Below are positions 18,425-26,821 of a stretch of 64,000 bases of DNA, one piece after another. The notes below the pieces were generated by a model, which searched no databases, was not told the DNA's origin, and was given only the letters and a program-made list of their open reading frames with translations. Location of the stretch: assembly GCF_000511355.1 (NCBI RefSeq), contig NC_023135.1:317462-381461 (forward strand), given 5' to 3'. Positions within the stretch are counted from its first letter, which is position 1, and each line of letters starts with the position of its first letter. This DNA is from Leisingera methylohalidivorans DSM 14336 (lineage in GTDB: Bacteria > Pseudomonadota > Alphaproteobacteria > Rhodobacterales > Rhodobacteraceae). A program made the position numbers and the translations under genes.

Positions 18425-19618
18425 TCAATCCCAGCGCCCGTCCTGCAGTTCCTGGCGCAGGCCCTTGGCGGCCTCGGCCATCTCAGGGTTGGGATGTTCG
18501 CCAAGCGCAACGAGGGATTTCTCCATCCAGCGCATCACCGAAGGGGCATCGCTGCCGCAGCGGGCAATCGGCGGAAAGGCGCAGGCCAGCAATTGCGGCG
18601 CGGTCACCGGCGGCACATTGACATTGGGATAGGTGGCCTCGCGGGCGTCACTGACCTTATCCGCGGGTGTGTTTTCCCACAGCAGCCGTTCCAAGCGGCC
18701 CATGACCTCAACCGCTGTTCCGGGATCATTGACACCGGGTGACAGCGCCTTTTGCGCGGTTTCGGCCAGCAGCGACAGCCCAAAGGACGGGTCCTGATCA
18801 AAGCTGCGCACATCGCCGATGTCGATCGCGGCAGAGGCCGCCTTGCAGAACTTGTTGTCGCCGGCGGTGGCCCAGGCGACCGGCTGGCCGCGCAGGATGT
18901 ATTCGCCCGGTGCCAGCGCCAGGGTGATCTGCGTGCCGGCCTCGGCGGCCAGCTCATCCAGCTGGGCGAGCCCGGCAAAGCGCACAAAGCCGCTTTTGGC
19001 GGCGGGAATATCCACTGCGTCTTCGGGTTTGGAATCTTCAAGCGCGCATACCCCGCCCAGGCAGGGCTTTTTTATCCGGGCGCGCAGGCTGGCGCGGGTG
19101 CGGTCCTCAATCAGCCGCAGGGTATGGTCCATGCTGCCAAGGCTCGACAAGTGATCAATCCAGCGCACGATGGCGCCAACAATCAGGATCACCACGATGA
19201 TTGTCAGCCCGAAGACCACCAGCGCGCCCTCAGGCGAATAATAGCGCGCCCGGAACAGGATCACGGCACTCAGCGAATAGATGAACCCGCCCACAAACGT
19301 GGCCAGAACCCGGTGGGTGATGGTGTCTTCCAGCAGCAGCCGGTAAACCCGCGGTGTCGCCATCGAGGCCGCAGTACGGTAGGCGCTGACCATGACGTTA
19401 AGCGAAAATGTCGTGACTGCCAGCATGCCGGAGGCAAGGATCGTCAGCACCGGCAGCACTGCCTCACGCCCGAAATCTTCGCTCAGGCCATTCGGAAGCA
19501 GCGGTTTTGCCAGCGGTGCCAGCAGCAGAAGCAGCAAGGAAAAAAGGGAAATCAGTACAACCCTGAACCAGAGCTGCCGTGCAATCCGGCCGAGGTGCAA
19601 TAGCGCCTTTTCTAACAT
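18425..19618 (-). CDS. DUF2254 family membrane protein
   Basis: 397 residues. The N-terminal third holds about four membrane segments (VVLISLFSLLLLLLAPLAKP, AVLPVLTILASGMLAVTTFS, LATFVGGFIYSLSAVILFRA, ALVVFGLTIIVVILIVGAIV). The soluble C-terminal part contains the family motif SFGLSLLAETAQKALSPGVN. Function of the family is unknown. Its ATG overlaps the stop of the upstream gamma-glutamylcyclotransferase-like gene by 7 bp, so the two are cotranscribed. Confidence 0.85.
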   Translation of the reverse strand: MLEKALLHLGRIARQLWFRVVLISLFSLLLLLLAPLAKPLLPNGLSEDFGREAVLPVLTILASGMLAVTTFSLNVMVSAYRTAASMATPRVYRLLLEDTITHRVLATFVGGFIYSLSAVILFRARYYSPEGALVVFGLTIIVVILIVGAIVRWIDHLSSLGSMDHTLRLIEDRTRASLRARIKKPCLGGVCALEDSKPEDAVDIPAAKSGFVRFAGLAQLDELAAEAGTQITLALAPGEYILRGQPVAWATAGDNKFCKAASAAIDIGDVRSFDQDPSFGLSLLAETAQKALSPGVNDPGTAVEVMGRLERLLWENTPADKVSDAREATYPNVNVPPVTAPQLLACAFPPIARCGSDAPSVMRWMEKSLVALGEHPNPEMAEAAKGLRQELQDGRWD

Positions 19619-20187
19619 GCCCCCGAGACTACCCGGCGGGCGCCTGTGCTGTCGATCAGTTCATCAAACAATTTGCGTTCAGCCGCCGTCACCACCTGGT
19701 GCCGCGGATAGCGCGGCGCGGCGCGGTCGTTCAGCACAGGGGCGTCCCAACCATCGGTGGTTGCGACAAAGCCCTGCAATCCAGCCTCGCCAAAGACCCG
19801 CAGATAGCCCTGCAGCACCACATCCAGATAACTGAGCAGGATGGGATGCCGGTCCGTAACGCCTTTCTGCTGTCCCGGTGCCACGGCATAAACGGATACT
19901 TCCGGCGTTCCCGCCAGCCCATGCTGAACCCTGTCTGAGGCGGGCAGCCGTTCGTAGGCAAATTCCCGTTCGTCCAGCGCAGCCCAGTCTGCCGCTGGCA
20001 CCTCTGCGATCAGCCCGTCAATCACGCTGTCCCGGCAAGGGACAGCCGACAGAAACGCCACTTCACGCAGGTCCGTATGCACCCAGGCGCGGCGCCAGCC
20101 CCGCAGCTGCGCAGGCCGGGCGCCGCCATAGTTATGCGTTGCCGTGTTCACCAGGCTGCCGTAGCCAAAGAAATAGGGGGCTGTCAT
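19612..20187 (-). CDS. Gamma-glutamylcyclotransferase-like protein
   Basis: 191 residues. The GGCT-fold opening YFFGYGSLVNTATHNYGGA carries the conserved YGS loop, and the later LDEREFAYERL supplies the usual acidic residue (Glu) for cyclotransferase chemistry. Likely acts on gamma-glutamyl peptides or related amides in the cytosol. The ATG at 20187 begins the domain; the frame runs further upstream through the intergenic region and FNR-type box. First gene of a pair with the DUF2254 gene. Confidence 0.78.
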   Translation of the reverse strand: MTAPYFFGYGSLVNTATHNYGGARPAQLRGWRRAWVHTDLREVAFLSAVPCRDSVIDGLIAEVPAADWAALDEREFAYERLPASDRVQHGLAGTPEVSVYAVAPGQQKGVTDRHPILLSYLDVVLQGYLRVFGEAGLQGFVATTDGWDAPVLNDRAAPRYPRHQVVTAAERKLFDELIDSTGARRVVSGAC

Positions 20188-20218
20188 CTTCTCCGCCTTT
20201 CTGCAGTGCTTCCGGTTA

Positions 20219-20232
20219 TTGATGTATGTCAA
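20219..20232. promoter_or_regulatory. FNR/FnrL-type box
   Basis: TTGATGTATGTCAA matches TTGAT-N4-ATCAA at 9 of 10 fixed positions (TTGA-N6-TCAA is perfect). It lies in the gap between the cyclotransferase-like gene and the NsrR-like gene, 56 bp before the latter's start, and could act on either. Confidence 0.55.
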
Positions 20233-20288
20233 ACCGCTTTTTCCCGCCGTGTGCAATAAGCGATGCACCATAGCTGCGGGAGCGACCC

Positions 20289-20738
20289 ATGCGCATTACC
20301 AAAAGGACCAACATTGCCGTGCGGCTGCTGATGTATTGTGCCGCGCATGAGGACCGCCTGGTCACCAAGGCCGAGATTGCCGAATGCTGCAACGTCTCGG
20401 AAAATCACCTGGCGCAGGTGATCAACCAGCTGAGCCAGCTTGGCTATCTGACGACCCTGCGGGGACGCAACGGCGGTATAAACCTCGGCAAGCCCGCGGT
20501 CGAGATCCGGATCGGCGATGTGTTCCGCGATGTCGAAGGCAGCCTGCCGATGGTAGAATGCTTTGCCGACGCGGACAACACCTGCCCGCTGACCGATGCC
20601 TGCCGTCTCAAGGTGGCACTGGCCGATGCCGCGCAGGCGTTTTACACCTCACTGGATGCCATCACCCTGGAAGCATTGGTGTGCGGCAACCACGACCTGA
20701 TGCGCATCCTGCAGCCGGTGTCCTGCGGCGTCCGCTGA
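20289..20738 (+). CDS. nsrR: Rrf2-family Fe-S regulator, NsrR-like
   Basis: 149 residues. Winged helix at residues about 1-75 (VSENHLAQVINQLSQLGYLT, TTLRGRNGGINLGKPA), then the cluster-binding region with three cysteines spaced C-x7-C-x5-C (VECF...TCPLTDACRLK). Overall pattern and the C-terminal FYTSLDAITLEALV resemble NsrR, the nitric-oxide sensor with an Fe-S cluster. RirA, the iron regulator, has a similar cysteine spacing and is the main alternative. GGGAG precedes the ATG. An FNR-type box upstream suggests oxygen-linked expression. Confidence 0.78.
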   Translation: MRITKRTNIAVRLLMYCAAHEDRLVTKAEIAECCNVSENHLAQVINQLSQLGYLTTLRGRNGGINLGKPAVEIRIGDVFRDVEGSLPMVECFADADNTCPLTDACRLKVALADAAQAFYTSLDAITLEALVCGNHDLMRILQPVSCGVR

Positions 20739-20758
20739 AGCCGCCGCCGCAGGTCAGG

Positions 20759-23284
20759 TTACTCCCTGGCGCGCAGGATGCGGGCAGGCTTTGCCGCCAG
20801 CGGGCGCATGGCAAAGACCAGCCCGGCCAGAAGGGTTGTCAGAATGCCGCCTGAAATCACCATCAGCGCATTGGGCCAGATCACTGCATAGCTGGTCTCA
20901 AACACATAGGCATTGATCGACCAGGCCCCGGCAATGCCGGCCGCCAGCGCAACCAGCCCGGCTGCCGCTCCCAGCAGGGCGGACCGCAGCGCAAAGCTCA
21001 GCAGGATCTGCTTGCGCGGCGCCCCCAGCGTTTTCAGCAGCGCGGCCTCGTAACGGCGGGCAGGCTCTCCGGCTGCCGCAGTCCCCAGCAGCACCAGGAA
21101 ACCCGTCAGCAGTGTCGCCGCAGCGCCATAGGCTGTAGCGGCCGCGAGCTGCCGCAGAATGTCAGAGACCCGGTCAATGGCGTCGCGCATCCGGATCGCG
21201 GTGATATTCGGCATCGCGCGCGCCAGATCGCGCAGGATCGCGGCCTCGGCCTGTTCTTCGGCATAGACTGTGGCAATGAAACTATGCGGCGCACCGGCCA
21301 GGGCGGCCTCGTTCAGCACCATCACAAATCCCATGCCCGCAGTGGAGAAATCCACATTGCGGAAGCTGGTGATGGTGCCGGTGATGTCCCGGCTCAGGAT
21401 GTTCAGGGTCAGCGTGTCGCCCAAGGACAGCCCCAGTTCTTCAGCCTCTTCCGCGGCAAAACTGATTTGCGGTTCGCCGGTGTAGTCCGCTGGCCACCAT
21501 GTGCCGGCAGTCACTTCGGTTGCCTCCGGCTGGGCCGCGGCATAGGTGATGCCGCGGTCGCCGCGCACCACCCAGTGATCGCCCGCAACCTCGGCAGCGG
21601 ACTGGCCATTGATGCGGGTCAGCACTCCGCGCAGCATTGGCGCGTTCTCTACCCGGGTCACGGCCGGATCTTTCCCGACCCGCTCCAGAAAGCCGGGCAT
21701 CTGGCTGCGCTGGATGTCGACGAAGAAATAGCTCGGTGCCACCTCCGGCAGGTTGCCGGCAATCGCCCGGCGCATGTTGCCATCGATCTGGCCGATGGCG
21801 GCCAGAACCGTCAGCCCAAGCCCCAGCGCCAGCACCGCAGGCACCGCGCCATCCCGCGTGCTTCCGATCGAGGACAGCGCCCAGCGAAGGGCAGGGCGCC
21901 CGCGCGAGGCAGCGGTGCCGCGGCGTGCCAGGACCCCGATCCCCAGCGCCGCAACCAGCAGCACCATCAGCGCGCCCATCAGACCGCCTGCGGTCCACAG
22001 CGTCAGCTGCGCCGAGCCGCTGAACCAGGCGGCCAGCCCCACCAGCGCTGCCAGCGCCAGCGCAGTGGCCAGCAGGTAGCGCGGTGCCGGCAGCCGGGTG
22101 CGGCTGGCAAAGGCATCCCGGAACAACGACGCGGCGCGGATGCGTTCCGCCCGCGCCAGCGGCCAGAGCGCAAAAATGAAGGCCGTCAGCACACCATAGA
22201 CTGCCGCCTCTGCCAGCGCTGACGGGTAAAGGGCAAACACCGCCGGAAATGGCAGCTGCGCCGCAATCAGCGGCCCCAGCAGCACCGGCCCCAGCCCGCC
22301 CAGCACCAGCCCTATGCCCACACCAACCAGCGTCAGCACGCCGATCTGCAGAAAGTAGGTCAGGAATACCGTCTGCCGCTCCGCCCCCAAGGTGCGCAGG
22401 GTGGCGATTGTGGCGGTTTTGGTCGCCAGATATGCCCGCACGGCGGCGGAAACACCAACCCCGCCCACCGCCAGCCCGGACAGGCCCACCAGCACCAGAA
22501 ACCCGCCGAGACGTTCCACGAATGAGGTGATACCCGGCGCGCCGTTCCGGGCATCGCGCCAGCGCATGCCGGTGGTTTCAAACAGCCCTTCGGCTTCGGC
22601 CTGCAGCCTGTTCAGATCGCTGCCCGCAGGCAGCTCCATCCGGTACTTGGTGTCAAACAGCGTGCCCGGCTCCAGCAGGCCGGACTCTGCCAGATCCCCG
22701 GTCCTCACCATGGTGCGCGGCCCCAGTTCAAAGCCCGAGGCTGCAGCATCCGGTTCCAGCGCGATCAACGCCGTCAGTATGAAATCCTGCGTTCCCAGGC
22801 GGAATCTACCGCCCGGCCGCAAACCCAGCCGGTCCGCCAGCACCCGGTCCATCACTCCGCCGGGCAGGCCGTCCGCGCCTTCCAGTGCAGCCTCCAGCGG
22901 CATCTCCGGCGTCAGCTTCATCTCCCCCTTCAGGGGATAAAGCCCGTCCACCGCCTTGACTTGGGTCAGCCCGCGATCCTCACCCACTGTCGCCATCGAG
23001 CGGAACTCGGCGATTTCGGAATACCGAAGCGCTGTCTGATCCAGCCAGGCACGCTCATCACCATTGGCAAACCGATAGGTGAAATTCAGCTCGGCATCGC
23101 CGCCCAGGATCGTAGAGCCCTCGCGCGACAGGCCGGCTTCGATCGAGGCGCGGATCGAGCCGATGGCGGCAATCACCCCGACCCCCAAAGCCAGACAAGC
23201 CAGGAAAATGCGAAACCCTTTCAGGCCGCCGCGCAGTTCACGCCGGGCAAACCGCCAGGCGAGACGAAGTCTGCCGGTATTCAT
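20759..23284 (-). CDS. ABC transporter permease, YbbP/FtsX-type
   Basis: 841 residues. One membrane segment near residue 30 (GFRIFLACLALGVGVIAAIG), a large periplasmic MacB-like domain, then two FtsX blocks: around residues 250-440 (LVGLSGLAVGGVGVSAAVRA and following helices) and at the C-terminus (LLTGFLVLLGTAAAGEPARR onward). Such permeases do not import solutes; they drive extraction of lipoproteins or lipids, or other mechanical work. The ATG overlaps the stop of the ATPase gene, so they form one operon. The tesA-like esterase is divergent, as in the tesA-ybbA-ybbP arrangement of E. coli. Confidence 0.9.
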   Translation of the reverse strand: MNTGRLRLAWRFARRELRGGLKGFRIFLACLALGVGVIAAIGSIRASIEAGLSREGSTILGGDAELNFTYRFANGDERAWLDQTALRYSEIAEFRSMATVGEDRGLTQVKAVDGLYPLKGEMKLTPEMPLEAALEGADGLPGGVMDRVLADRLGLRPGGRFRLGTQDFILTALIALEPDAAASGFELGPRTMVRTGDLAESGLLEPGTLFDTKYRMELPAGSDLNRLQAEAEGLFETTGMRWRDARNGAPGITSFVERLGGFLVLVGLSGLAVGGVGVSAAVRAYLATKTATIATLRTLGAERQTVFLTYFLQIGVLTLVGVGIGLVLGGLGPVLLGPLIAAQLPFPAVFALYPSALAEAAVYGVLTAFIFALWPLARAERIRAASLFRDAFASRTRLPAPRYLLATALALAALVGLAAWFSGSAQLTLWTAGGLMGALMVLLVAALGIGVLARRGTAASRGRPALRWALSSIGSTRDGAVPAVLALGLGLTVLAAIGQIDGNMRRAIAGNLPEVAPSYFFVDIQRSQMPGFLERVGKDPAVTRVENAPMLRGVLTRINGQSAAEVAGDHWVVRGDRGITYAAAQPEATEVTAGTWWPADYTGEPQISFAAEEAEELGLSLGDTLTLNILSRDITGTITSFRNVDFSTAGMGFVMVLNEAALAGAPHSFIATVYAEEQAEAAILRDLARAMPNITAIRMRDAIDRVSDILRQLAAATAYGAAATLLTGFLVLLGTAAAGEPARRYEAALLKTLGAPRKQILLSFALRSALLGAAAGLVALAAGIAGAWSINAYVFETSYAVIWPNALMVISGGILTTLLAGLVFAMRPLAAKPARILRARE

Positions 23285-23985
23285 TCGGCAGCCTCGCGCG
23301 CGGCCTCTTCATCGATCCGCCCGTCACGCAGCCGGATCACCCGGTCGCAGCGGGCGGCCAGTTCCGGCGCATGGGTAACCATCACCAGGGTCGCGCCTGA
23401 GCGGTCGCGCAGGCCGAACAGCAGGTCCATCACCGCGGCGCCATTGGCCTCGTCCAGATTGCCGGTCGGCTCATCCGCCAGCAGGATCGCGGGCCGGGGC
23501 GCCAGCGCGCGCGCCAGTGCCACCCGCTGCTGCTCGCCGCCCGACATCTGCGCCGGGAAATGGCCGGCGCGATGGCCAAGACCAACTGCCTGCAGCTCCG
23601 CTTGGGCGCGGTCAAAGGCGTCCTTCACCCCGGCCAGCTCCAGCGGTGTGGCGACATTCTCCAGCGCGGTCATTGTGGGGATCAGGTGAAAGCTCTGGAA
23701 CACCACGCCCATGTTGTTGCGGCGGAACCGGGCGAGGGCGTCCTCGTCCATTGCGGTCAGATCCTGGCCCAATGCTGCCACGCGGCCGCCGGTGGCCTGC
23801 TCCAGTCCGCCCATAAGCATCAGCAGCGATGACTTGCCTGACCCGGACGGCCCCACCAGCCCCAATGTCTCCCCTTGCCGCACATCCAGCGAGATGCCGT
23901 GCAGAATCTCTACCGGGCCGGTATTGCTATTCAGGGTCAAAGACGCATCTAACAGATGCAGAACGGGGCTGTCATTGTTGGTCAT
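23281..23985 (-). CDS. ABC transporter ATP-binding protein, YbbA/LolD-type
   Basis: 234 residues. Walker A GLVGPSGSGKSSLLMLMGGL, Q-loop VVFQSFHLIPTMTALENV, signature MSGGEQQRVALARALAPRPA, Walker B ILLADEPTGNLD and H-loop MVTHAPELA are all intact. It pairs with the FtsX-type permease that starts within its stop codon. The ATG (MTNNDSPVLHL) was chosen over an open extension lacking family sequence. Divergent from the esterase gene by 48 bp. Confidence 0.92.
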   Translation of the reverse strand: MTNNDSPVLHLLDASLTLNSNTGPVEILHGISLDVRQGETLGLVGPSGSGKSSLLMLMGGLEQATGGRVAALGQDLTAMDEDALARFRRNNMGVVFQSFHLIPTMTALENVATPLELAGVKDAFDRAQAELQAVGLGHRAGHFPAQMSGGEQQRVALARALAPRPAILLADEPTGNLDEANGAAVMDLLFGLRDRSGATLVMVTHAPELAARCDRVIRLRDGRIDEEAAREAAE

Positions 23986-24033
23986 CTGGCCTGCCTGTTG
24001 GGTCCACCTATCGGATATGGAGTGTTTGCAGCG

Positions 24034-24675
24034 ATGCACAAGATACTGGCGCTGTTGAGCTTGCTGCTTTTTTCAAGCGCCGCCTGGGCTGAACCGCTGC
24101 GGATCACTGTATTGGGTGACAGTCTGGTGCAGGGTTACGGGCTGCCGCAGGACCAGGGCCTGGTGCCGCAGCTGGAGCGCTGGCTGAACGGGAATGGCGC
24201 CGAAGTGCGGCTGCAGAACGCCGGTGTGTCCGGCGATACCACCGCCGGCGGGGCGGAGCGCGCCGAGTGGACGCTGTCAGACAATCCCGACGGTTTGATC
24301 GTGCTTTTGGGCGGCAACGACCTGTTGCGCGGCTTGGCGCCAGAGGAGGCGCGGGCGAATCTGGCCCTCATCCTGCAGGAAGCCGGAACCTTGGGAATTG
24401 AAACCCTGCTGATTGGCATGAAGGCGCCGGGCAATTACGGGCCTGAGTACAAAACCGCCTTTGACGCGATCTACCCCGGTTTGGCTGCCGAATTCGGGGC
24501 GGTGCTGCACCCGGATGCCTTTGCAGGCGTTGCTGCCAAGGCCGGCGGGGATCCGGCTGCGGCGCAAGTCTATATGCAGGACGACGGCATCCACCCCAAT
24601 CCCGCCGGCGTGGCACTGAACGTCGCGGCGCTGGGGCCTGCGGCCTTGCAGCTGGTCAAGGCAATACGTCAGTGA
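24034..24675 (+). CDS. tesA: SGNH arylesterase / TesA-like lysophospholipase
   Basis: 213 residues. A signal peptide (MHKILALLSLLLFSSAAWAE) sends it to the periplasm. The SGNH blocks are all present: block I TVLGDSLVQGYGL with the serine, block II with the oxyanion Gly (NAGVSGDTTAGGA), block III LLGGNDLLRG and block V DGIHPNPAG with catalytic Asp and His. Hydrolyses esters or thioesters of acyl chains. It sits divergently next to ybbA/ybbP-type genes, a conserved neighbourhood suggesting shared work on membrane lipids. Ends in a strong terminator. Confidence 0.9.
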   Translation: MHKILALLSLLLFSSAAWAEPLRITVLGDSLVQGYGLPQDQGLVPQLERWLNGNGAEVRLQNAGVSGDTTAGGAERAEWTLSDNPDGLIVLLGGNDLLRGLAPEEARANLALILQEAGTLGIETLLIGMKAPGNYGPEYKTAFDAIYPGLAAEFGAVLHPDAFAGVAAKAGGDPAAAQVYMQDDGIHPNPAGVALNVAALGPAALQLVKAIRQ

Positions 24676-24702
24676 AAACAGCCCTGTCGGGCAGGGCTGT
24701 TT
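24676..24702. terminator. Terminator between tesA-like and csp genes
   Basis: Perfect 11-bp stem AAACAGCCCTG / CAGGGCTGTTT with loop TCGGG. A and T tracts on both sides make it suited to both convergent genes. Confidence 0.85.
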
Positions 24703-24733
24703 GAAAGCTGTCAAGCGTGATCAGAGGATCGGA

Positions 24734-24943
24734 TCAGGAGGCCAGTGCGATATCAACCGCGGACTCGCGGCCGTCGCGGCCGGCCTGCAGTTCGTAAGTC
24801 ACTTTCTGATTGTCGGCCAGGCCGGTCAGCCCGGATCGCTCAACTGCGGAAATATGGACAAAAATGTCCTTGCCGCCATCATCGGGTGCAATAAAGCCGT
24901 AGCCTTTGGTGGTGTTGAACCATTTGACGGTGCCAGTCGCCAT
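24734..24943 (-). CDS. Cold-shock-domain protein
   Basis: 69 residues, a single cold-shock domain. RNP1 is GYGFIAPDD and RNP2 is DIFVHISAV; the opening [14 protein letters not shown] is typical. Binds single-stranded RNA and melts structure. The sequence [19 protein letters not shown] completes the barrel. About 200 bp upstream is gene-free and likely holds a long 5' UTR, as is usual for csp genes. No cold-shock box could be assigned. Confidence 0.95.
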   Translation of the reverse strand: MATGTVKWFNTTKGYGFIAPDDGGKDIFVHISAVERSGLTGLADNQKVTYELQAGRDGRESAVDIALAS

Positions 24944-25152
24944 CGTCGTATTCTCCTAAGTCGTCTCAATTCTCTGCCCGCTTCATGCGGCAGTACGGCA
25001 ACGGTCTGCCGAGGGTCATGACCGCGCCGGTAAGGCAACAATGATGATACTCGCGTTACGCTGCGATGACAGATTTGAGTAGGAATCACCCCTGGTGCAA
25101 GAAAAATACGGAGTAACGCGTGGTTTTCGGGCTGATTCCGGCGGGACGGTGC

Positions 25153-25725
25153 CTAAAGAACTGTCACGACCGTGCCGAGCGGAACCCGCTGATACAGGTC
25201 CATGACATGTTCATTCATCATCCGGATGCAGCCGTTGGAGACCGAGTGGCCGATGGTCTGCGGCTGGTTGGTGCCGTGGATGCGGAAATAGGTATCGATG
25301 CCGTTCTGAAACAGATACAGCGCCCGTGCGCCCAGCGGATTTTCCGGACCGCCCGGCTGAATGTAGTCGTTGTCGACGAATTTGGCATAGGCCCGCGGAT
25401 CGCGTTCGATCATCTCGTCGGTCGGGCGCCAGGTGGGCCAGACCTTCTTGCGTTCGATCACCGCTTTGCCGGTGAATTCCAGACCGGCCTTGCCGACACC
25501 CACGCCATAGCGCATCGCCTTGCGCTTGTCGGTGACAAAATAAAGGTAATAGGAGCGCGGCAGCACCAGAATCTGCCCCGGGGCAAAATCCTTGCGGATC
25601 CGGACCTCCTGCGGGGCGGGATCAAAAGGGGCTGGATCTTTCTTGCGGGCCAGCGCGGGTAGCGGAACCAGGGCTGCCGCGGCCGCTGCGGTGCCAGTGC
25701 TCAGAATTTTCCGGCGTGAAATCAT
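25153..25725 (-). CDS. L,D-transpeptidase (YkuD domain)
   Basis: 190 residues. The N-terminus MISRRKILSTGTAAAAAALV has a twin-arginine-like pair and a long hydrophobic run ending near ALARK, so it is probably exported by Tat or Sec. The YkuD domain runs from about residue 50; catalytic His150 and Cys166 lie in IHGTNQPQTIGHSVSNGCIR. The enzyme makes 3-3 peptidoglycan cross-links or anchors proteins to the wall. The ATG has CCGGAGA upstream. A remarkable 94-nt foldable element sits 32 bp upstream, in the presumed 5' UTR. Confidence 0.93.
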   Translation of the reverse strand: MISRRKILSTGTAAAAAALVPLPALARKKDPAPFDPAPQEVRIRKDFAPGQILVLPRSYYLYFVTDKRKAMRYGVGVGKAGLEFTGKAVIERKKVWPTWRPTDEMIERDPRAYAKFVDNDYIQPGGPENPLGARALYLFQNGIDTYFRIHGTNQPQTIGHSVSNGCIRMMNEHVMDLYQRVPLGTVVTVL

Positions 25726-25756
25726 GGGTGAATCTCCGGATGTCTGTTGTGTCTCC

Positions 25757-25850
25757 TTGCCATCTTCCGGCGCGGAATACGCTGGGTCAACGGGATTCCG
25801 CAGACGGGCGGGCAAGTGTTGCAAGCGTGGCAGCAGCCGGAAGATGGCAA
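25757..25850. repeat. 94-nt element with perfect 15-bp terminal stem and nested hairpins
   Basis: Ends TTGCCATCTTCCGGC (25757-25771) and GCCGGAAGATGGCAA (25836-25850) are exact reverse complements. Inside are a 7-bp hairpin GCGGAAT / ATTCCGC (25772-25778 and 25795-25801) and a small hairpin GCAA-GTG-TTGC near 25813, giving a possible three-way junction. A TCC triplet flanks each side (25754-25756 and 25851-25853), which could be chance. It lies in the gene-free 324 bp between the L,D-transpeptidase and trxC. It may be a structured 5' UTR, a small RNA or a miniature mobile element. Confidence 0.7.
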
Positions 25851-26049
25851 TCCAGCCAAACTACCGGAACTTCCCGGCCAACAGCCCCGGCCAAGGGTTC
25901 GGCGCATCGCGCCTTGCATGCCCTTGCAGGTGAAGCAGCGGCCTGCCGCCTACGAATGCGGATTACTGGTTTGTGAAGCTCCGGCTGCGTCTCTTGCGGC
26001 TTGGCGGCCGTCGTTTATATCTGGGCAGGATTGAAGCGGAGGAGCCATC

Positions 26050-26475
26050 ATGGGCGCCAAGACCCTGACCTGCCTGGCCTGTGCACAGCTGAACCGGGTG
26101 CCCGAGGACAAGCTGGGCAAAGGCCCCAATTGCGGCAGCTGCGGCGCGGCACTGATGCCGGGCAAGCCGGTGGACGTGAATCCGGCCGCATTGCAGAAAG
26201 CGGCGCAAAATGACGATCTGCCGCTGGTGGTTGATTTCTGGGCGCCCTGGTGCGGGCCCTGCCGGACGATGGCACCGGAATTCGCCAAGGCCGCCAAGGC
26301 GCTTGGCGGCAAGGCGCGGCTGGTCAAGCTGAATACCCAGGATCATCAGTCCGCCGCCGCGCGCTACCGTATCCGCGGCATCCCGACCCTGGTCGTCTTT
26401 GAGCGCGGCAAGGAGAAAAAGCGCCAGGCCGGCGCGATGCGGCAAGGCCAGATCGTCAGCTGGCTGCGCGGTTAG
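26050..26475 (+). CDS. trxC: Thioredoxin 2 with N-terminal zinc ribbon
   Basis: 141 residues. N-terminal zinc-binding cysteines C8-x2-C11 and C28-x2-C31, followed by a thioredoxin domain with the active site WCGPC at residues 67-71 inside VVDFWAPWCGPCRTMAPEFA. The cis-proline loop is RIRGIPTLVVF. A cytosolic disulfide reductase, in other bacteria induced by oxidative stress. SD GGAGGAG precedes the ATG. No OxyR site was assigned. Confidence 0.94.
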   Translation: MGAKTLTCLACAQLNRVPEDKLGKGPNCGSCGAALMPGKPVDVNPAALQKAAQNDDLPLVVDFWAPWCGPCRTMAPEFAKAAKALGGKARLVKLNTQDHQSAAARYRIRGIPTLVVFERGKEKKRQAGAMRQGQIVSWLRG

Positions 26476-26684
26476 GCGCGGTTGCCGTAGGCTTGCCCGA
26501 AGACCGGCTGCGACTGCATCCAGCTACGCAGGGAAAGTGCTGCGATGACCAGACCGGTCGCGCCCAGACCGGCTGCCGGATACAGCATCAGGCTCATCCA
26601 CAGCGGCAGTGCGGCCGCGAAAAACCCATACGCCGTGGCGCACATCCCGGTGATCATACCTGCGAACAGTCCAGCCCAAACCAT
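26472..26684 (-). CDS. Small two-helix membrane protein
   Basis: 70 residues with two hydrophobic segments (VWAGLFAGMITGMCATAYGF and LMLYPAAGLGATGLVIAALS) joined by a short loop. SD GGAGGAGGAG stands just upstream of the ATG, supporting a real gene. It overlaps the trxC stop by 4 bp on the opposite strand. No family recognised. Confidence 0.7.
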   Translation of the reverse strand: MVWAGLFAGMITGMCATAYGFFAAALPLWMSLMLYPAAGLGATGLVIAALSLRSWMQSQPVFGQAYGNRA

Positions 26685-26821
26685 GGCAACTCCTCCTCCG
26701 GGAGCAATCTAGCCTGACCGCCCCCGTGTCTCTCAAGACTATCTTGCGGGCAATTTTGATTAAAAAAGGTTCAAAAAGTGTCAATTGGCTGAGCGGCGCT
26801 GCGCGAAGGGAGGGGGCGGGA

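Noticed and set aside
18425-19618. DUF2254 protein as a mechanosensitive channel
   Set aside because: Membrane topology alone suggested it, but no MscS-type pore helix or domain motif is visible.
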